A DNA stretch of 64,000 nucleotides from Methanobacterium veterum (GCF_000745485.1 NZ_JQJK01000014.1:207856-271855), one strand, 5' to 3'; counted from the stretch's first letter, positions 7,765 to 18,579 are shown. A program made the numbers and translations. The notes: a model not told the origin generated them from the letters alone.

Positions 7765-8315
7765 AAGATCACCACATAATACTTTTATTAAAATTAGTAT
7801 TTAAATATTTTTATATGGGTTATTATGGATGTAAATACCGAATTAGTTGCTATCTTAAAATATTTGGTATATTAAAGGTTTAATTAGCCTTAAATTATAA
7901 AAGGAATGATTATTATAAAGTTAGTATTGGAGATAGTACATGTATTTTCAGGGGCAATGTAAAAAAATAGTTAGATATGAAGATTTATTTGTTACTCATG
8001 ATGATGTAAGGTTATTTTTCACTGGATTTAATTAAAGGTTATAAAGCATAAATGTTGATTTGGATGTTTGTATTAAAATTAGGGGTTTTCATGGTGATTT
8101 AATTTAATCGGGTTTAGTGAGATCAATTTAAATGCAATAAATATAATAGACATCATTATGTGCTATATATATGTGCATTGAAAAAATAGACCTATTTAAA
8201 TAAACAAAGCTTATATTGAATATTTAAATAAAATTAGGAGAATTCAAGAGAATACTTAGTATTTAGAACTAGGAGATCTGTATAATCTCAATGCTTTTAG
8301 AAGAGTTGATTATAA
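7765..8315. promoter_or_regulatory. Divergent intergenic region, hsp20 and SANT gene
   Basis: About 550 bases. The left end holds the hsp20 promoter. A short frame at 7909-7965 (MIIIKLVLEIVHVFSGAM) could be a gene remnant but is too short to call. The right end holds the leader of the SANT gene with two small inverted repeats at 8251-8263 and 8273-8289. Confidence 0.4.
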
Positions 8316-8323
8316 ATGAGTGA
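8251..8323 (+). promoter_or_regulatory. Structured leader and short uORF before the SANT gene
   Basis: An AATAC-tta-GTATT hairpin (8251-8263) is followed by a GAGAT/ATCTC inverted repeat (8273-8277 with 8285-8289) that would bury the AGGAG ribosome-binding site at 8271-8275. A short frame from ATG 8291 (MLLEELIINE) ends at 8323, overlapping the ATG at 8316 by 8 bases. That arrangement suits translational coupling. Inference only. Confidence 0.35.
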
Positions 8324-8570
8324 GGATCAGGATAGTCGTTTAGGTTGTAAATGGACGCTTGAGGAAGATACTAAAATGTGTAAACTGCGGGAGCAAGGTT
8401 ATAGCTTTAAGGAAATTGGGAAAATTTTAAAAAGAAGTGAAAAATCATGTGCAACTCGTTATAGTAACCGGGGTTATACATTGAATCCACTAAAGCTGCT
8501 TGTGAATGTGGCGGTATTTTTATCACTGATAAGTGGTTTGATTACAGAACCTACAACTCTATTTCAATAG
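8316..8570 (+). CDS. Small SANT/Myb-like protein with C-terminal membrane helix
   Basis: An 84-residue protein. Residues of about 12-52 read KWTLEEDTKMCKLREQGYSFKEIGKILKRSEKSCATRY, a SANT/Myb-like helix-turn-helix of the kind seen in eukaryotic Myb and some archaeal and phage proteins. Residues of about 56-78 (LKLLVNVAVFLSLISGLI) form a hydrophobic helix. The product may be a membrane-tethered DNA-binding protein. I cannot name a family. The start has no close ribosome-binding site of its own and overlaps a short upstream frame. Confidence 0.65.
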   Translation: MSEDQDSRLGCKWTLEEDTKMCKLREQGYSFKEIGKILKRSEKSCATRYSNRGYTLNPLKLLVNVAVFLSLISGLITEPTTLFQ

Positions 8571-8653
8571 AAGATACGATTGGAAATGGGTCATATTGAA
8601 TCTATTTTTTCTTGATAATTATAATAAAAAATAATTAAAACAGTAATTAAAGT

Positions 8654-9118
8654 TTACGTATTTATGTTATAATATTCTCCGTCTTTCTTTTGGATTTTTT
8701 TGATTAAACCTTTATTTTCAAGGGATACGATAATCTGGTACATTTGGAGGTTACTCAATTTTAAGTCACCATAAAGGAGATTTCCCTCTAAAAAATGCCT
8801 TGAAACAAATCCTTCACTGGCTAAATTGGTGATAAGTTCAAATGTCTTTTTCTCTGTCTGGTTAAGATCTTCCCTTAAAACTTCTGCTCTTGATTCTACA
8901 GCATTGATCTGGGCATCAACTGCATTTGCTTTAATGTAATTGTCATTTTTTGATATGAGGCCCTTATCTTCTAAATTTGTTAATATGTCCTTAAATTCAG
9001 TTTCTGACATTGAAAGGTCTAACTTTAAAATATTGGAAGGTACACCATCCCTATACTCTGCTTGAAAATATTTAATCTGGTTTAAAACACGATTTTCTTT
9101 TTTAGTAATTGTAATCAT
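8654..9118 (-). CDS. Winged-helix transcriptional regulator
   Basis: A 154-residue soluble protein with two winged-helix-like segments. Residues 1-65 include ENRVLNQIKYFQAEYRDGVPSNIL and FKDILTNLEDKGLISKNDNY. Residues of about 88-152 include EKKTFELITNLASEGFVSRHFLE and QMYQIIVSLENKGLIKKIQKKDGEYYNI. A linking helix lies between them. The layout resembles archaeal MarR/DUF-type regulators with duplicated wHTH units. Target genes are unknown; it is convergent with the SANT gene. The GTGATGA before the ATG is a plausible ribosome-binding site. Confidence 0.65.
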   Translation of the reverse strand: MITITKKENRVLNQIKYFQAEYRDGVPSNILKLDLSMSETEFKDILTNLEDKGLISKNDNYIKANAVDAQINAVESRAEVLREDLNQTEKKTFELITNLASEGFVSRHFLEGNLLYGDLKLSNLQMYQIIVSLENKGLIKKIQKKDGEYYNINT

Positions 9119-9417
9119 TTCATCACATCTTTTTTATGTTTAGAAGTATTTCTGCGCATTTTTTGGAGGATATTAGTTTTAAATAAGTAAAATTCACTAT
9201 AACAATTTTTCTGATTCAACATACTAATAGTTTTCAATGTTTTAAAAGGAATAAAATGTATTAATGATTTTTGATGTGGTCTTAAATAGGCTTTGTATCG
9301 AAAAATTGAAGAATATGGTGCTTAATTGGTTAGTGAATTATATTTTTGGAGGGAATTATACTATATTTATTACTATATTTGGTTAAATTATTATATCCCT
9401 TTGACTAATAATAAATC

Positions 9418-9747
9418 ATGAACTTGAATTTTATAAGAATTGGAATAATTCTTCTGGTTATTGGAGTGATTTCAATCTCTGGCTGCACGCAGGAGAAGCA
9501 GACTAATACCATTATTATTCAAAATTTTACATTCAAACCAAATCCAATGCACGTTAAAGCAGGAGATGTAGTTAGATGGACTAGTCATGATAATGCTCCT
9601 CATAAAATAGTAAGTGATACGGGAAACTTTGAAAGCCCAGATTTAAACAATGGAGATACATTCACTTATACTTTTGATAAAAAAGGTGAATTCAATTACC
9701 ACGATGAGTTAGATTCATCCATAAAAGGCAAAGTTATCGTTGGATGA
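9418..9747 (+). CDS. Cupredoxin-like lipoprotein lacking the copper cysteine
   Basis: A 109-residue lipoprotein (ISISGC lipobox, Cys23) with a plastocyanin/azurin-like beta-barrel: FTFKPNPMHVKAGDVVRWTSHDNAPHKIVSDTG and TFTYTFDKKGEFNYH. The first copper ligand, His62 (NAPHKI), is present. The usual second ligand block (YxCxxHxxM) reads NYHDELDSSIKG, so the Cys is Asp96 and the later His and Met are absent. A type 1 copper site is therefore unlikely. The protein may bind another metal or act as a binding domain. Promoter spacing suggests a short or absent leader. Confidence 0.75.
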   Translation: MNLNFIRIGIILLVIGVISISGCTQEKQTNTIIIQNFTFKPNPMHVKAGDVVRWTSHDNAPHKIVSDTGNFESPDLNNGDTFTYTFDKKGEFNYHDELDSSIKGKVIVG

Positions 9748-9793
9748 AGATAGGTTATAAAACTTCTTTTGTATTTTAAAAAAATAATAAAAT

Positions 9794-9813
9794 GTAGAAT
9801 ATAGAAATTCTAC
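9794..9813. terminator. Hairpin terminator between convergent genes
   Basis: A perfect 7-bp hairpin GTAGAAT-atagaa-ATTCTAC followed by GTTTTT lies between the 3' ends of the cupredoxin (+) and SLC13 (-) genes. It could end both transcripts. Confidence 0.6.
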
Positions 9814-9830
9814 GTTTTTAAACAATTTGA

Positions 9831-11210
9831 TCATATTATGTTTAATGGTATGGCCAATACCAGAATATCAATTATAGTCAGGATGATTCCGATTACAATC
9901 AGAGGTACTCCTGCTTTAAATATTTCTTTAATGTTGATATACTTGGTTCCGTATGCCATTGCAACTGTTGGGTCGGCCATTGGAAGCATGAAGGATAAAC
10001 TACATGCTATTGCTACTGGTACTGCGTAAATTCCGATTGGTTGTCCCTGTGCCTGTGCTAAAGTTACTGATAGCGGTATCAAAATCGCAGATAGTGCGAT
10101 GTTAGACATTACCTGAGTTATTGTAACTGCTATGATCATGAGCACGATCATAATGAGTAGTGTTGATGCGTTACGGCCCACTAAGCCTATAATAACTTGT
10201 ACTAGCCAGTTTGCTGCTCCTGTGTTTAGTAGTGCTGCTCCTAAGGACAATGCTCCTCCAAAGAATATTATGAGTCCCCAGTCTACACCGTTTTGCGCGT
10301 CCTGCCAGTCGATTACTCTAAATGCAAATAGAAGCACTGCACCGATTAATGCAACTGAATAACTGTTAATTCCAGTGTAGTTTGTTGTAACCCATAATAA
10401 TATGGTGAACAATAATATTCCAAGAGTGAATTTCTCCATTCGGCTCATAGGACCTAATTCTACCATTTTAGCAGTAATAGTCTCCATTCCACCTACAATA
10501 CCTTTGACTTCTGGTTTGAATACAATGCCCAACCACTTCCAGATTATAAATAGAAGGATTATTGCAAGTGGGAATCCAAAGATCATCCAGTTTACAAAGG
10601 GAATATGAGTGTATGCTGCGGCCATCAGGTTGGGTGCGGTTCCTATTTCTGTACCGAATCCACCTGCCAGTGAACCGAAGGATCCTCCGATAACCATGGC
10701 TTTGGCAAAATTACTACCACCTTTTTCAGGGTCATTTACACCCATAAAAGGTATAATCTCTTTTATAATTGGAAGCAGCATTGCATATGCTACTACATTC
10801 TCAATAAACGCTGAAAGAATTCCAGTTGAGAAAACAACTACAAAAAGACTTCTATCAGGAGTAGTACCTAATTTGTTAAGCAATGTGAACGTGAAACGCT
10901 GTGCAAGTCCACTTTTACGTATAGCTTCTGCTATAATGAATCCTCCAATCATCAGGAAGATAATACCGTTGGCAAATCCCACGACGGCACTGTTAAAATC
11001 AGTAACACCAATTAATGGCTGAACAAAAAGCAGTAGTAACGATGTAACTGCTAAGTGTAGTGCTTCAGTGACCCACATAATTATGGCGAAGATCAAGAGT
11101 GCAAGTGCTGCATGCCCTGCATAACCTAAACCTGGTGTAGGAATAAGCATCATGACTATAAATAATAATATAGCTAATGGAAATCCTAAAACCTTTAAAT
11201 TTATGTTCGT
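9831..11210 (-). CDS. SLC13/DASS-family anion transporter, probable ACG start
   Basis: A polytopic carrier of the divalent anion:sodium symporter (SLC13/CitT-like) superfamily, with about 11 membrane helices. Recognisable segments are [94 protein letters not shown] and [18 protein letters not shown]. The likely substrate is a dicarboxylate, sulfate or phosphate. The first ATG (11153) lies inside the first helix. The frame is open upstream through [18 protein letters not shown] to a TAA, with no ATG, GTG or TTG. AGGAGG at 11218-11223 is followed 7 nt later by ACG (11210), which I take as the start. ATA at 11204 is the alternative. Confidence 0.8.
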   Translation of the reverse strand, partial: TNINLKVLGFPLAILLFIVMMLIPTPGLGYAGHAALALLIFAIIMWVTEALHLAVTSLLLLFVQPLIGVTDFNSAVVGFANGIIFLMIGGFIIAEAIRKSGLAQRFTFTLLNKLGTTPDRSLFVVVFSTGILSAFIENVVAYAMLLPIIKEIIPFMGVNDPEKGGSNFAKAMVIGGSFGSLAGGFGTEIGTAPNLMAAAYTHIPFVNWMIFGFPLAIILLFIIWKWLGIVFKPEVKGIVGGMETITAKMVELGPMSRMEKFTLGILLFTILLWVTTNYTGINSYSVALIGAVLLFAFRVIDWQDAQNGVDWGLIIFFGGALSLGAALLNTGAANWLVQVIIGLVGRNASTLLIMIVLMIIAVTITQVMSNIALSAILIPLSVTLAQAQGQPIGIYAVPVAIACSLSFMLPMADPTVAMAYGTKYINIKEIFKAGVPLIVIGIILTIIDILVLAIPLNII

Positions 11211-11243
11211 TTTGTAGCCTCCTAAAACTTATTTTCTATTTCT

Positions 11244-11800
11244 CAGGCCGTCGAATACATGGTGTTCGGGCCGTCGAATGCTGTCAAAATCAATGAATTT
11301 GAGGCACCTAAAATTGGAGATTTTCGAGTGCTCTGCATTCGAGGCCGGGGAAACACAGTTTCCAAAGGCCTTCAAAAATCATAATGATTTTCGAAAGGTT
11401 CAAAAAATCTTTTAGATTTTTCTCAACATCCTAAAATTTTTTGGCCCTCGAACAATATGTGTTCGGGGCATGGAAAAATTCATGGAATTTTCCCGGTTGA
11501 GGAACATTAAAAAATCTTCGATTTTTTATGTTTGCGGAGCTTTGCTCCGCAACTGCAAAAACTACGTTTTTGCGGCTGAGGAAATTATATTTCCTCCAGC
11601 AGAGAAAAATGCAAAGCATTTTTCTCCTGCTATCTTCTTCAAACATCGAAATCGTAGATTTCAAATGTTCAGAAATTTCATCCTAAATTTCCTTCAACCT
11701 CTAAATATTTCATATTTGGGTTCAGGAAAAAACTGTTAAAATCTATTAAAAATCGCGGATTTTTGACGAAGCAAAAATTAATTATTTTTTATACTTTGAT
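11244..11800. repeat. Array of perfect hairpins with 3-nt loops, copy 1
   Basis: The gap between the SLC13 and rad50 genes holds more than a dozen consecutive hairpins with unrelated stems and mostly 3-nt loops. They include GGAAAC-aca-GTTTCC (11349-11363), AAAAAATC-ttc-GATTTTTT (11509-11527), TTGCGGAGC-ttt-GCTCCGCAA (11532-11552) and GCAAAAAC-tac-GTTTTTGC (11555-11573). Others are GAGGAAAT-tat-ATTTCCTC (11578-11596), an 11-bp stem with loop aaa (11602-11626), GAAATC-gta-GATTTC (11648-11662) and AAAAATC-gcg-GATTTTT (11748-11764). Connectors such as GTTGAGGAA and GAACATTAAAA recur in the array at 23.5 kb. The ORFs in it are shadows of the palindromes. The remaining 11801-12075 is AT-rich with nothing I recognise. 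Confidence 0.8.
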
Positions 11801-12075
11801 TTTGACGTTAAACGCCCGTTATGTGCGTTAACTGTGTTTTTCCTTTAACTCTCTTAATTTTAACAGATTATTTACGGAACGTCCTATAATATAAATATAT
11901 TTCATAATGATTAATAATGTAAATTGGTGGGTTATGTATATATTTGTTAGTGCCATTTGGAGCGGGTTTCTTTATATTATGTAATATTGAAATAATAATA
12001 CAAAGATATATGGTAAGATCTTTAATATTAAATCTTAAAAAATTAATTTGAATAAAATAAAATTTAAAATAAAAA

Positions 12076-14526
12076 TTATCCGCTTAAAGTAACGCAGGAA
12101 TTTCCATCGATTTTTTCCACTTTAAATACATTGTCTGCAAAGCTCCCAAGTTCTCTTTCATGAGATACAATGATTACCTGCGGGCAGTCCAGTTCATTTA
12201 AAATTTCTCTAACTTTATATAACTGTTCCCTGCTGAACCCATCAGTCGGTTCATCTAATATCAACAAATTGGATTTCATTCCTGTAGAAACTTTCTGAAC
12301 GATATTATTTAGGGCTAAACGGTAGGCTAATGCCACACTGGTTTTTTCGCCGCCGCTTAAATAATTGATATCCTGTTCAAAGCCGTCCTGTTCTACAATT
12401 GGTGTAAATTCTTCGTCAATTTTAGCTGTTTTTGAGATGTCTTCAATCAGGATACTGAACCATTTCTGGAAATCGCCATTAAACTCTTCATACCTTTTCT
12501 GCATCACATGTTTTTCTATCAAGCTGAGTGTAGGAATCAAATAGTCGTTGAGCCAGATATGATAATCATTGAACTTGTCTAACTGTTTCTTGAGGTTTTC
12601 CTTTTTATTGATTTCATCTTTAACTTTTGATATATCCTCTTGCAGTTTTTCTACAATGGTTTTGGTCTCAACTATTTTTTCTTTCACTGCCTGGAACTCT
12701 TCCTCTGTTTTCTGGTAATTGAATTTTACCTCAGCAATCTCATTAGGTATATTTTTTAATTCTTTTAACTTTCCCTGGAAAGTGACTAAATTCTGTCTTA
12801 ATGAATTAATTTCTGCAGTTAAAACAACAATATTTCCCTCATTTTCTTTTATTTTATCAAAATTCTTTTTAAATTGATATTTAAAGTTCTCTAAATCCTT
12901 CTGGCTCTGGTTGTACTCTTTGAGTTTATCAAGCAGGGTTTCAAAATGAGTTATATATTTGTCAGTTTCATCAAATTCAACAGTACTGTCTATTATTAAT
13001 TTTAAATCATTATCAAATCTATTTAGTTTCATGTAAATAGAATTAATCTTATTTTTTAAATCATCTAAACGTGATACCTTCTCTATTAATAATTTTAAGT
13101 CATTTAAATTATTTTCAAGGGTTTTTATTTCTATTTCTTCTGATTCTAACTGTTTTTTCCCTTTTAGCTCTACATGGCTTAATATTTTTGATCTTGAATT
13201 CATTTTCTTGATTTTTTCGTCGCTTTCATTCTTCAAATTCTTTTTATGCTCTTCATTTAATACGCTGCCGCAGATAGGGCATAATTCGCCCAAACCATTC
13301 ACATTGTTCAATTTTTTCAGAGTTTCTGATTTTTCAACATCTAATTTGTATATATCTTCAGAAATTTTCTGCACCTGTTCCTTATCAAGCTTGAAAGCAT
13401 CGTATTTTTCTTTTATTTTAAGAATTAATGCATCTTTTTCCTTTAAAAGCTCCTCAGAAGTTTTATTTTTATTTTCCCCAAGTTCATTTTCAGTTGACTG
13501 TTTACTGTCATTTAAGAGAGCTAGGTTAGATTTTAAACTGTCGTGTTCTTTGATAATTTTTCTAATAGCGGTCAGTTTACTGTTCAGGTCTTCTTCAGTT
13601 TCATTTGTGGGTTTTTCAATTTTTTCCAGGGTTTCAATTTGAGGGATAAACTTCAGCTTATTTTCTTCCCCGCAGGTTTTAATTTCATCTTGGTATTTGA
13701 TGGACAGTTTTTCTTTTTCTTCAATTTGTTTTTTTAGATGAGGGATTTCAACTTGTATCTTTTTAAGCTCTAATTCTGACTCCTGAAGTTTTTCAAGTGT
13801 TTCCTTCTGGGTTTTTTGTAAAATATCCAGCTCTTCCCCGCGTGCCTGAGATTTTGTATTTTTAGTTTTATTTGCATCTAAGTTACCCTTTAACACAAAT
13901 AATTCCTGTTTTTTATCATCTAAGTCTTTTGTTTCAGTCTTCAGTTCAATGAGTTTATCTTTAATTGACCTGGACAGTATATTTGCATTTTCAGCAGCGA
14001 TTTTGTAATCTTCTATACCAAAAGCTTTTCTTAAAGTTTGGAGCCTTTCATCAGGCTTTTGGGAGAGTATATATTTCATCTCTTCTTGGGGTGTATAAAC
14101 TGCATATCTGAATATGACACTTTGGGCCCGGGGGTTAAGGGGTTCCTTGAAATTGAGAATTTTTAAAATTTTCTCCTTGATTTCAGATGGAGATAGCTCC
14201 AGTTTTGCACCATTAATGCCTAAAATTCCTTTTTCTTGCCTAACTGGTCCGTCGTTTTCTTTTCGTATTAAAGAACGTTGAACTAAATAATTATCTTCAC
14301 CAATACCAAATTCTAAAGTTACCGATCCTTTTTTTGAACCTTTTCGAAGTAGAGAATCACCTTTCTGATTTCCAAGACCAAAAAGAGCAAATTCGATAGC
14401 CATCAATAGTGTGGACTTTCCAGAACCTATATCTCCCTCAAAGAGCGATGTTCCAATTGGAAACGCTATAGATTCATTATTTTTATAGCTCCTTATGTTG
14501 TTTAATGAAAGCGTCTTAAAAATCAT
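12076..14526 (-). CDS. rad50: DNA double-strand break repair ATPase Rad50
   Basis: An 816-residue SMC-like ATPase that works with Mre11 at DNA ends. Walker A is GDIGSGKST (residues 31-39). Two long coiled-coil arms flank the zinc hook CPIC (about residue 415). The signature motif is YLSGGEKTSVALAYRLAL (about 720-740), and Walker B is LLILDEPTDG (about 755-765). The length is near normal for archaeal Rad50. Its ATG overlaps the last base of the mre11 stop, so translation is coupled. It is last in the nurA-herA-mre11-rad50 operon, which makes 3' single strands for recombination. Confidence 0.95.
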   Translation of the reverse strand: MIFKTLSLNNIRSYKNNESIAFPIGTSLFEGDIGSGKSTLLMAIEFALFGLGNQKGDSLLRKGSKKGSVTLEFGIGEDNYLVQRSLIRKENDGPVRQEKGILGINGAKLELSPSEIKEKILKILNFKEPLNPRAQSVIFRYAVYTPQEEMKYILSQKPDERLQTLRKAFGIEDYKIAAENANILSRSIKDKLIELKTETKDLDDKKQELFVLKGNLDANKTKNTKSQARGEELDILQKTQKETLEKLQESELELKKIQVEIPHLKKQIEEKEKLSIKYQDEIKTCGEENKLKFIPQIETLEKIEKPTNETEEDLNSKLTAIRKIIKEHDSLKSNLALLNDSKQSTENELGENKNKTSEELLKEKDALILKIKEKYDAFKLDKEQVQKISEDIYKLDVEKSETLKKLNNVNGLGELCPICGSVLNEEHKKNLKNESDEKIKKMNSRSKILSHVELKGKKQLESEEIEIKTLENNLNDLKLLIEKVSRLDDLKNKINSIYMKLNRFDNDLKLIIDSTVEFDETDKYITHFETLLDKLKEYNQSQKDLENFKYQFKKNFDKIKENEGNIVVLTAEINSLRQNLVTFQGKLKELKNIPNEIAEVKFNYQKTEEEFQAVKEKIVETKTIVEKLQEDISKVKDEINKKENLKKQLDKFNDYHIWLNDYLIPTLSLIEKHVMQKRYEEFNGDFQKWFSILIEDISKTAKIDEEFTPIVEQDGFEQDINYLSGGEKTSVALAYRLALNNIVQKVSTGMKSNLLILDEPTDGFSREQLYKVREILNELDCPQVIIVSHERELGSFADNVFKVEKIDGNSCVTLSG

Positions 14527-15821
14527 TATTGCCTCTCTAAATCCAGTATTTCTAATGATTCGCTCAGAATCCTGTTTTTATAATCTGATTTCTTTTCATT
14601 AGGTTTAGGGCTTTTTCGCAGTGCTTTTAATAAATTAACAGCAAGTTTGGCCCCTTCTTTTGTATTAAGTTCTTCTTGACCCACTTCTATGTTGCGTATA
14701 TTTTCTAAAAGTAAATTTTCCTCTATTTCCTCAGTGGTTTCTCCTTTAACACGGATTTTTGTAAATTCCTTTGAAACAAGCCCGTGATGGTTAATACTTA
14801 CGTGTAATGCTCCTGCTTCCTTAAGAATTCTCCTTATTTCATGGAAATTGATATCGGATGTTTTGCCTCCAGCTAATTCTCCCTTTACTTTTAGGATAAT
14901 TATTTTTTCATTAACATCGTGCTGTCTTATTTTTTCTAAAATTTCATCGTAGAGCTGGTTTGAGTTTTTATCATCTGCCTTAAATGATAAAAAATCATAT
15001 TTGGCTAGATCTAATTCGTAAAAATTTTTATCTTCACAGAAATTAACGCTTTTAATCTTTTCATCAAATTCAACAATGAAAAATCCTCTTTTTTCACCCT
15101 TTGCGCTTATTTCTAAATCTCGAGGATAACCAGCAAAAGGAGGCCCAGGATAAGTAATGACATTGTAACCTTCTAATTGGGTTTCGCATATTTTCTGGTG
15201 TATGTGCCCCCCAGCATAGTAATCAAAATCCTTGGGCAGCCTTTTAATGTCAATTCCATCCATTTTAGATAAAAAATCAGGAAGTAAATTTTTAATGGAT
15301 GTATGAAAGACGAAAATTTTAAAGCCGTCTTCATCTTCTAGGCTCTTTTTATCCAGCATATTGTAATAGGCATCATCTAATCCCATTTTTCGCCCTGATA
15401 TTCCTGTTAATTTAGCCCCTGTTTTTTTATCCGTGATGAACTTCAATTTTAGTTTTTCTTCTCCAAGTTCATTTTCAACAACGTAACCGTTGAATAACTT
15501 TTTTAGTAAGCCGCTTTCAGTAATTACATCGATGATTGAAGTTTCATTGGGGCTGAAATCATGGCTGCCGTAATTAATATAAACTGGAATTCCTTTGTCT
15601 GCCACTTCCTTTAATTTTCCAACGGCCTGTTTGACAACACTCATGTCTGGGAGATTCGAATGAAATAAATCCCCTGCGATGATAATAAAATCAACTTTTT
15701 CTTTTATACATGTATCTAAACATGTATTGAAAGCTTTAATTTCTAATTCTTTTAATTCAGAATATTTTTGAGCTCCTAAATGGCAGTCTGCAACGTGAGC
15801 AAATTTGTACATCTTTATCAA
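14526..15821 (-). CDS. mre11: DNA repair exonuclease Mre11
   Basis: A 431-residue calcineurin-like phosphoesterase with the full metal motif set: [33 protein letters not shown] and [10 protein letters not shown]. In archaea it is the Mn-dependent 3'-5' exonuclease and endonuclease of the Mre11-Rad50 complex. The C-terminal third is charged and helical and probably binds Rad50. An internal ATG at residue 4 ([14 protein letters not shown]) is an alternative start. It overlaps herA by 4 bases and rad50 by 1 base. Confidence 0.95.
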   Translation of the reverse strand: MIKMYKFAHVADCHLGAQKYSELKELEIKAFNTCLDTCIKEKVDFIIIAGDLFHSNLPDMSVVKQAVGKLKEVADKGIPVYINYGSHDFSPNETSIIDVITESGLLKKLFNGYVVENELGEEKLKLKFITDKKTGAKLTGISGRKMGLDDAYYNMLDKKSLEDEDGFKIFVFHTSIKNLLPDFLSKMDGIDIKRLPKDFDYYAGGHIHQKICETQLEGYNVITYPGPPFAGYPRDLEISAKGEKRGFFIVEFDEKIKSVNFCEDKNFYELDLAKYDFLSFKADDKNSNQLYDEILEKIRQHDVNEKIIILKVKGELAGGKTSDINFHEIRRILKEAGALHVSINHHGLVSKEFTKIRVKGETTEEIEENLLLENIRNIEVGQEELNTKEGAKLAVNLLKALRKSPKPNEKKSDYKNRILSESLEILDLERQ

Positions 15822-17458
15822 CCTATGACCATAGTTTTAAGGTCTTTTGTTTTGTCTTGAGGTATTTCATCTAAATATTCTTTAACATATTTTTTAAATT
15901 CAGGAGTATAAATAGGAATGGCAAATCTGGTAAAAACGCTACTGACGATAGCTTCACCTTTATCCAGGCTGGCAATAATTCTTTCATCGTCTGATAAATC
16001 CTGGGATGCACTGTTAATTATTGCTGATCTCTCCGGTGACATTTCATTTCCTAAAATAATTTTGGTATTCATGTTGGCTAAAATCGCTCTAGGAATAACA
16101 CTGGATAATTGAGTAATTGCAATCAAACCTATTTTGAACTTTCTGCCTTCTCTAGCAATTGTGCCGTAAATATTTCCACCGTGACTTTCTATTGCATCCT
16201 GGCCCAAAACTCGCGGTGCTTCCTCGATTACAATACTGATAACGGGTTTATTATTTAATTCTTTAGAATTGTATCTTTTGTATTTATTAAATATATTGCT
16301 GGTTATGATACTACCTATGAACAGTTCTTCAAAGTCACTTAATTTTGAGCTGTCGATAATAACAACTTTTTCATCTTCTAATGCCCCAACAATATCTTCT
16401 ACCGTTGATAATCCATAGTCGCCGCCGACAAACAAATTACTATTGAATATGCATTTTTTACCCATTGCAGGATTATCCTCATCAATATCAACAGAATATA
16501 CACCTAATTTTGTTTCAATTTTTCTTTTTAAAACTTCAGCAGTCCCTTCATGAACTCCCATTTCCTTCAGGACATCTCTATCTATTCCTTTAGCAATTTT
16601 AGTTATCCAATTTGACTTATATTTGTTATAGATTGTTCTTATGGCTTCAGTTTGGGCTGATGAAAATCCTCCAATACCGCTGAAATGATATGGCCGTATT
16701 TTTTTTACATTTATAGCTAATGTGACTGCATCATCATTGTCTTTATCTGGAGAATAGTACTCAAGTTTTTCATCTTTTTTAGGGTGGTACCGCAGGCCAA
16801 TTTTAATACTGTCTCCATAATATTCATCATGAGGATCTAAAACAAGAATGCCTGCTCCTTCAGTATCTAAAATACTCCAGAGCATTACTTTAACTAAATT
16901 ACTCTTCCCTCTACCTGTTGTAGCCGGGATTAAAATGTGATGTGTCAATGATTTAATCAAGTCAATATAAACTTTAATTCCTTCTTCTACAGTTGAGCCA
17001 CTTCTAATATCGCCTAAATAAATTGAATTTTCGATATTTTTTGGCTCCAGGAATTTTAAATCGGATTCTTCAATGGATTTAATGGGACTGAAAAAATTAG
17101 GCAGTCTTTTTGGACTTTTGGTGATATATTCTCTTTCACCGCCTGTTATCTTTTCCTGAACATAGAGTAATGACTTAGCTCGTCCTAAATTATAATTGGT
17201 CAACTCGGGTTCCATAAACTCAAGATCAGGGTCGTAGCCTTCTAATTTCATACCTGAAAGCAGTTCATGGGTGGATTGATGGGCCTGGCTTTTATATTCA
17301 ATATCTTTAACTTGAAGGATAGTATAATTTCTTTCGTCTGATTGGGAGGCATTTTCAACAATTAAAAGTTCACCAAGTTCTAAATTTTCGCCATTTTTTT
17401 CTCTTATGATAATATCTTTTAGTCCGCCGCCTATAATTTGGCCTCTTTCATTAGTCAT
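15818..17458 (-). CDS. herA: HerA-type DNA helicase
   Basis: A 546-residue hexameric FtsK/HerA-class translocase that pumps DNA into the NurA nuclease during end resection. An N-terminal HAS beta-barrel domain covers residues of about 1-120. Walker A is [14 protein letters not shown] (about 175-188) and Walker B is [28 protein letters not shown] and a late EEAPRVLGQ segment with [11 protein letters not shown] are typical of HerA. It lies 14 nt after nurA and overlaps mre11 by 4 bases. Confidence 0.94.
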   Translation of the reverse strand: MTNERGQIIGGGLKDIIIREKNGENLELGELLIVENASQSDERNYTILQVKDIEYKSQAHQSTHELLSGMKLEGYDPDLEFMEPELTNYNLGRAKSLLYVQEKITGGEREYITKSPKRLPNFFSPIKSIEESDLKFLEPKNIENSIYLGDIRSGSTVEEGIKVYIDLIKSLTHHILIPATTGRGKSNLVKVMLWSILDTEGAGILVLDPHDEYYGDSIKIGLRYHPKKDEKLEYYSPDKDNDDAVTLAINVKKIRPYHFSGIGGFSSAQTEAIRTIYNKYKSNWITKIAKGIDRDVLKEMGVHEGTAEVLKRKIETKLGVYSVDIDEDNPAMGKKCIFNSNLFVGGDYGLSTVEDIVGALEDEKVVIIDSSKLSDFEELFIGSIITSNIFNKYKRYNSKELNNKPVISIVIEEAPRVLGQDAIESHGGNIYGTIAREGRKFKIGLIAITQLSSVIPRAILANMNTKIILGNEMSPERSAIINSASQDLSDDERIIASLDKGEAIVSSVFTRFAIPIYTPEFKKYVKEYLDEIPQDKTKDLKTMVIG

Positions 17459-17472
17459 TACATCTACCTCAG

Positions 17473-18579
17473 TTACTGCCCATCTAATTTTTCATGTGTA
17501 TTTACAATTTTGATCAGTGGATTAACCTGTTTCCAGGTCCCCATTCTTGAAAGTTCAGAGTACAATTTTGCTTTATAACCTTCCATTTCTTCATTCTTAA
17601 CTCTAGCCCATAAATCTGCATCAATAAGCCCGTATGGATATCCTGGTACTTTAATATCTTTAGAATTATCTGCAATGCATGAAACTAGTTCACATATTTC
17701 CTTATCACTCATAGTTTCAGCTTGTTCTTTGAATATTTCAAACCTAAATGCAGTGTGGGCATGTTTATTTAATTTTACGACCATAATTACAGCTTTATGC
17801 TCACGGTTAGTATCTTTGCTCCATGCAACGGGGTAATAACACCATTTATCATATTTAATTTCCGTGTCATCTGCTAGCCTTTGAATAGAATCAATAAGTG
17901 AAACTCGGGTATCAGTAGCTAACCTGCATGTTTTAGATAAACCTGTGATAATTACATCATTGTCCATTGCTTTTCTAAAAACATCTTCTTCATATTTATA
18001 TTCTCTTTGATGGCCAGTTTGAAGAGACCCATCTCTTACAATAATATCTCCGGGTTCTAGTTCTGACTCTATAACATGTCCTGTAATTTTCCATTCGGCA
18101 AATCTTCGGGCCATGGATGCCATTCTATCCATCCCAACTTGTGTTCCGGCTTCCACATTTTCTTTACGGGCATTTGCTTGGAGATCTCTTTCATCAGGTA
18201 AATATGGGCTGAATTTATCTTTTACTGGTCTTATTTTTGTTTCAAAATTAATATCGTCGCCTTTTAACTGGGAAGAGGTGTAAGAAAGAAATTCTATTCT
18301 TTGGGGAATTCCTGATTTAATTGGAACTCTTTTATTATTTTTAAATATACTAAAGTAAACACGGTTTAGTTGTACTGATGATACAGGAGATGGCAGCAAT
18401 TCTTGATTACCTCCGTCAACGAATGCAATTTTCCTGTCTTTTGTAGCAAAATTAATTTCATGAAAATATTTCTTATTTAGGGGACATGACTTATACTCAG
18501 AATTAAAATGAGGATTTCCTAATTCCCTTTCCGATAAATCTGCACTCAAAATTTCAGCAATTTCTTTTATACTCTTCAT
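17473..18579 (-). CDS. nurA: NurA 5'-3' nuclease
   Basis: A 368-residue RNase H-like nuclease. The catalytic motif [24 protein letters not shown] (about residues 50-74) holds the first Asp. [13 protein letters not shown] (about 185-197) carries the second acidic site, and [13 protein letters not shown] near the C-terminus the last. It forms a dimer inside the HerA ring. It is first in the four-gene operon, so the promoter should lie in 18580-18700. The ATG has only a weak GTGAAG-like site upstream. Confidence 0.92.
   Translation of the reverse strand: MKSIKEIAEILSADLSERELGNPHFNSEYKSCPLNKKYFHEINFATKDRKIAFVDGGNQELLPSPVSSVQLNRVYFSIFKNNKRVPIKSGIPQRIEFLSYTSSQLKGDDINFETKIRPVKDKFSPYLPDERDLQANARKENVEAGTQVGMDRMASMARRFAEWKITGHVIESELEPGDIIVRDGSLQTGHQREYKYEEDVFRKAMDNDVIITGLSKTCRLATDTRVSLIDSIQRLADDTEIKYDKWCYYPVAWSKDTNREHKAVIMVVKLNKHAHTAFRFEIFKEQAETMSDKEICELVSCIADNSKDIKVPGYPYGLIDADLWARVKNEEMEGYKAKLYSELSRMGTWKQVNPLIKIVNTHEKLDGQ

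Noticed and set aside
7909..7965. Short frame MIIIKLVLEIVHVFSGAM as a gene start
   Set aside because: It stops after 18 residues with no continuation in other frames, so neither a gene nor a clear pseudogene can be supported.
8282..8323. ATA/ATC start on the GGAGA at 8272 as another non-AUG gene
   Set aside because: The frame stops after about 13 codons and is not in frame with the SANT gene.
11431..11739. Overlapping ORFs on both strands in the first hairpin array
   Set aside because: Both arise because perfect palindromes read open on both strands. Composition is not protein-like and there is no promoter or ribosome-binding site.
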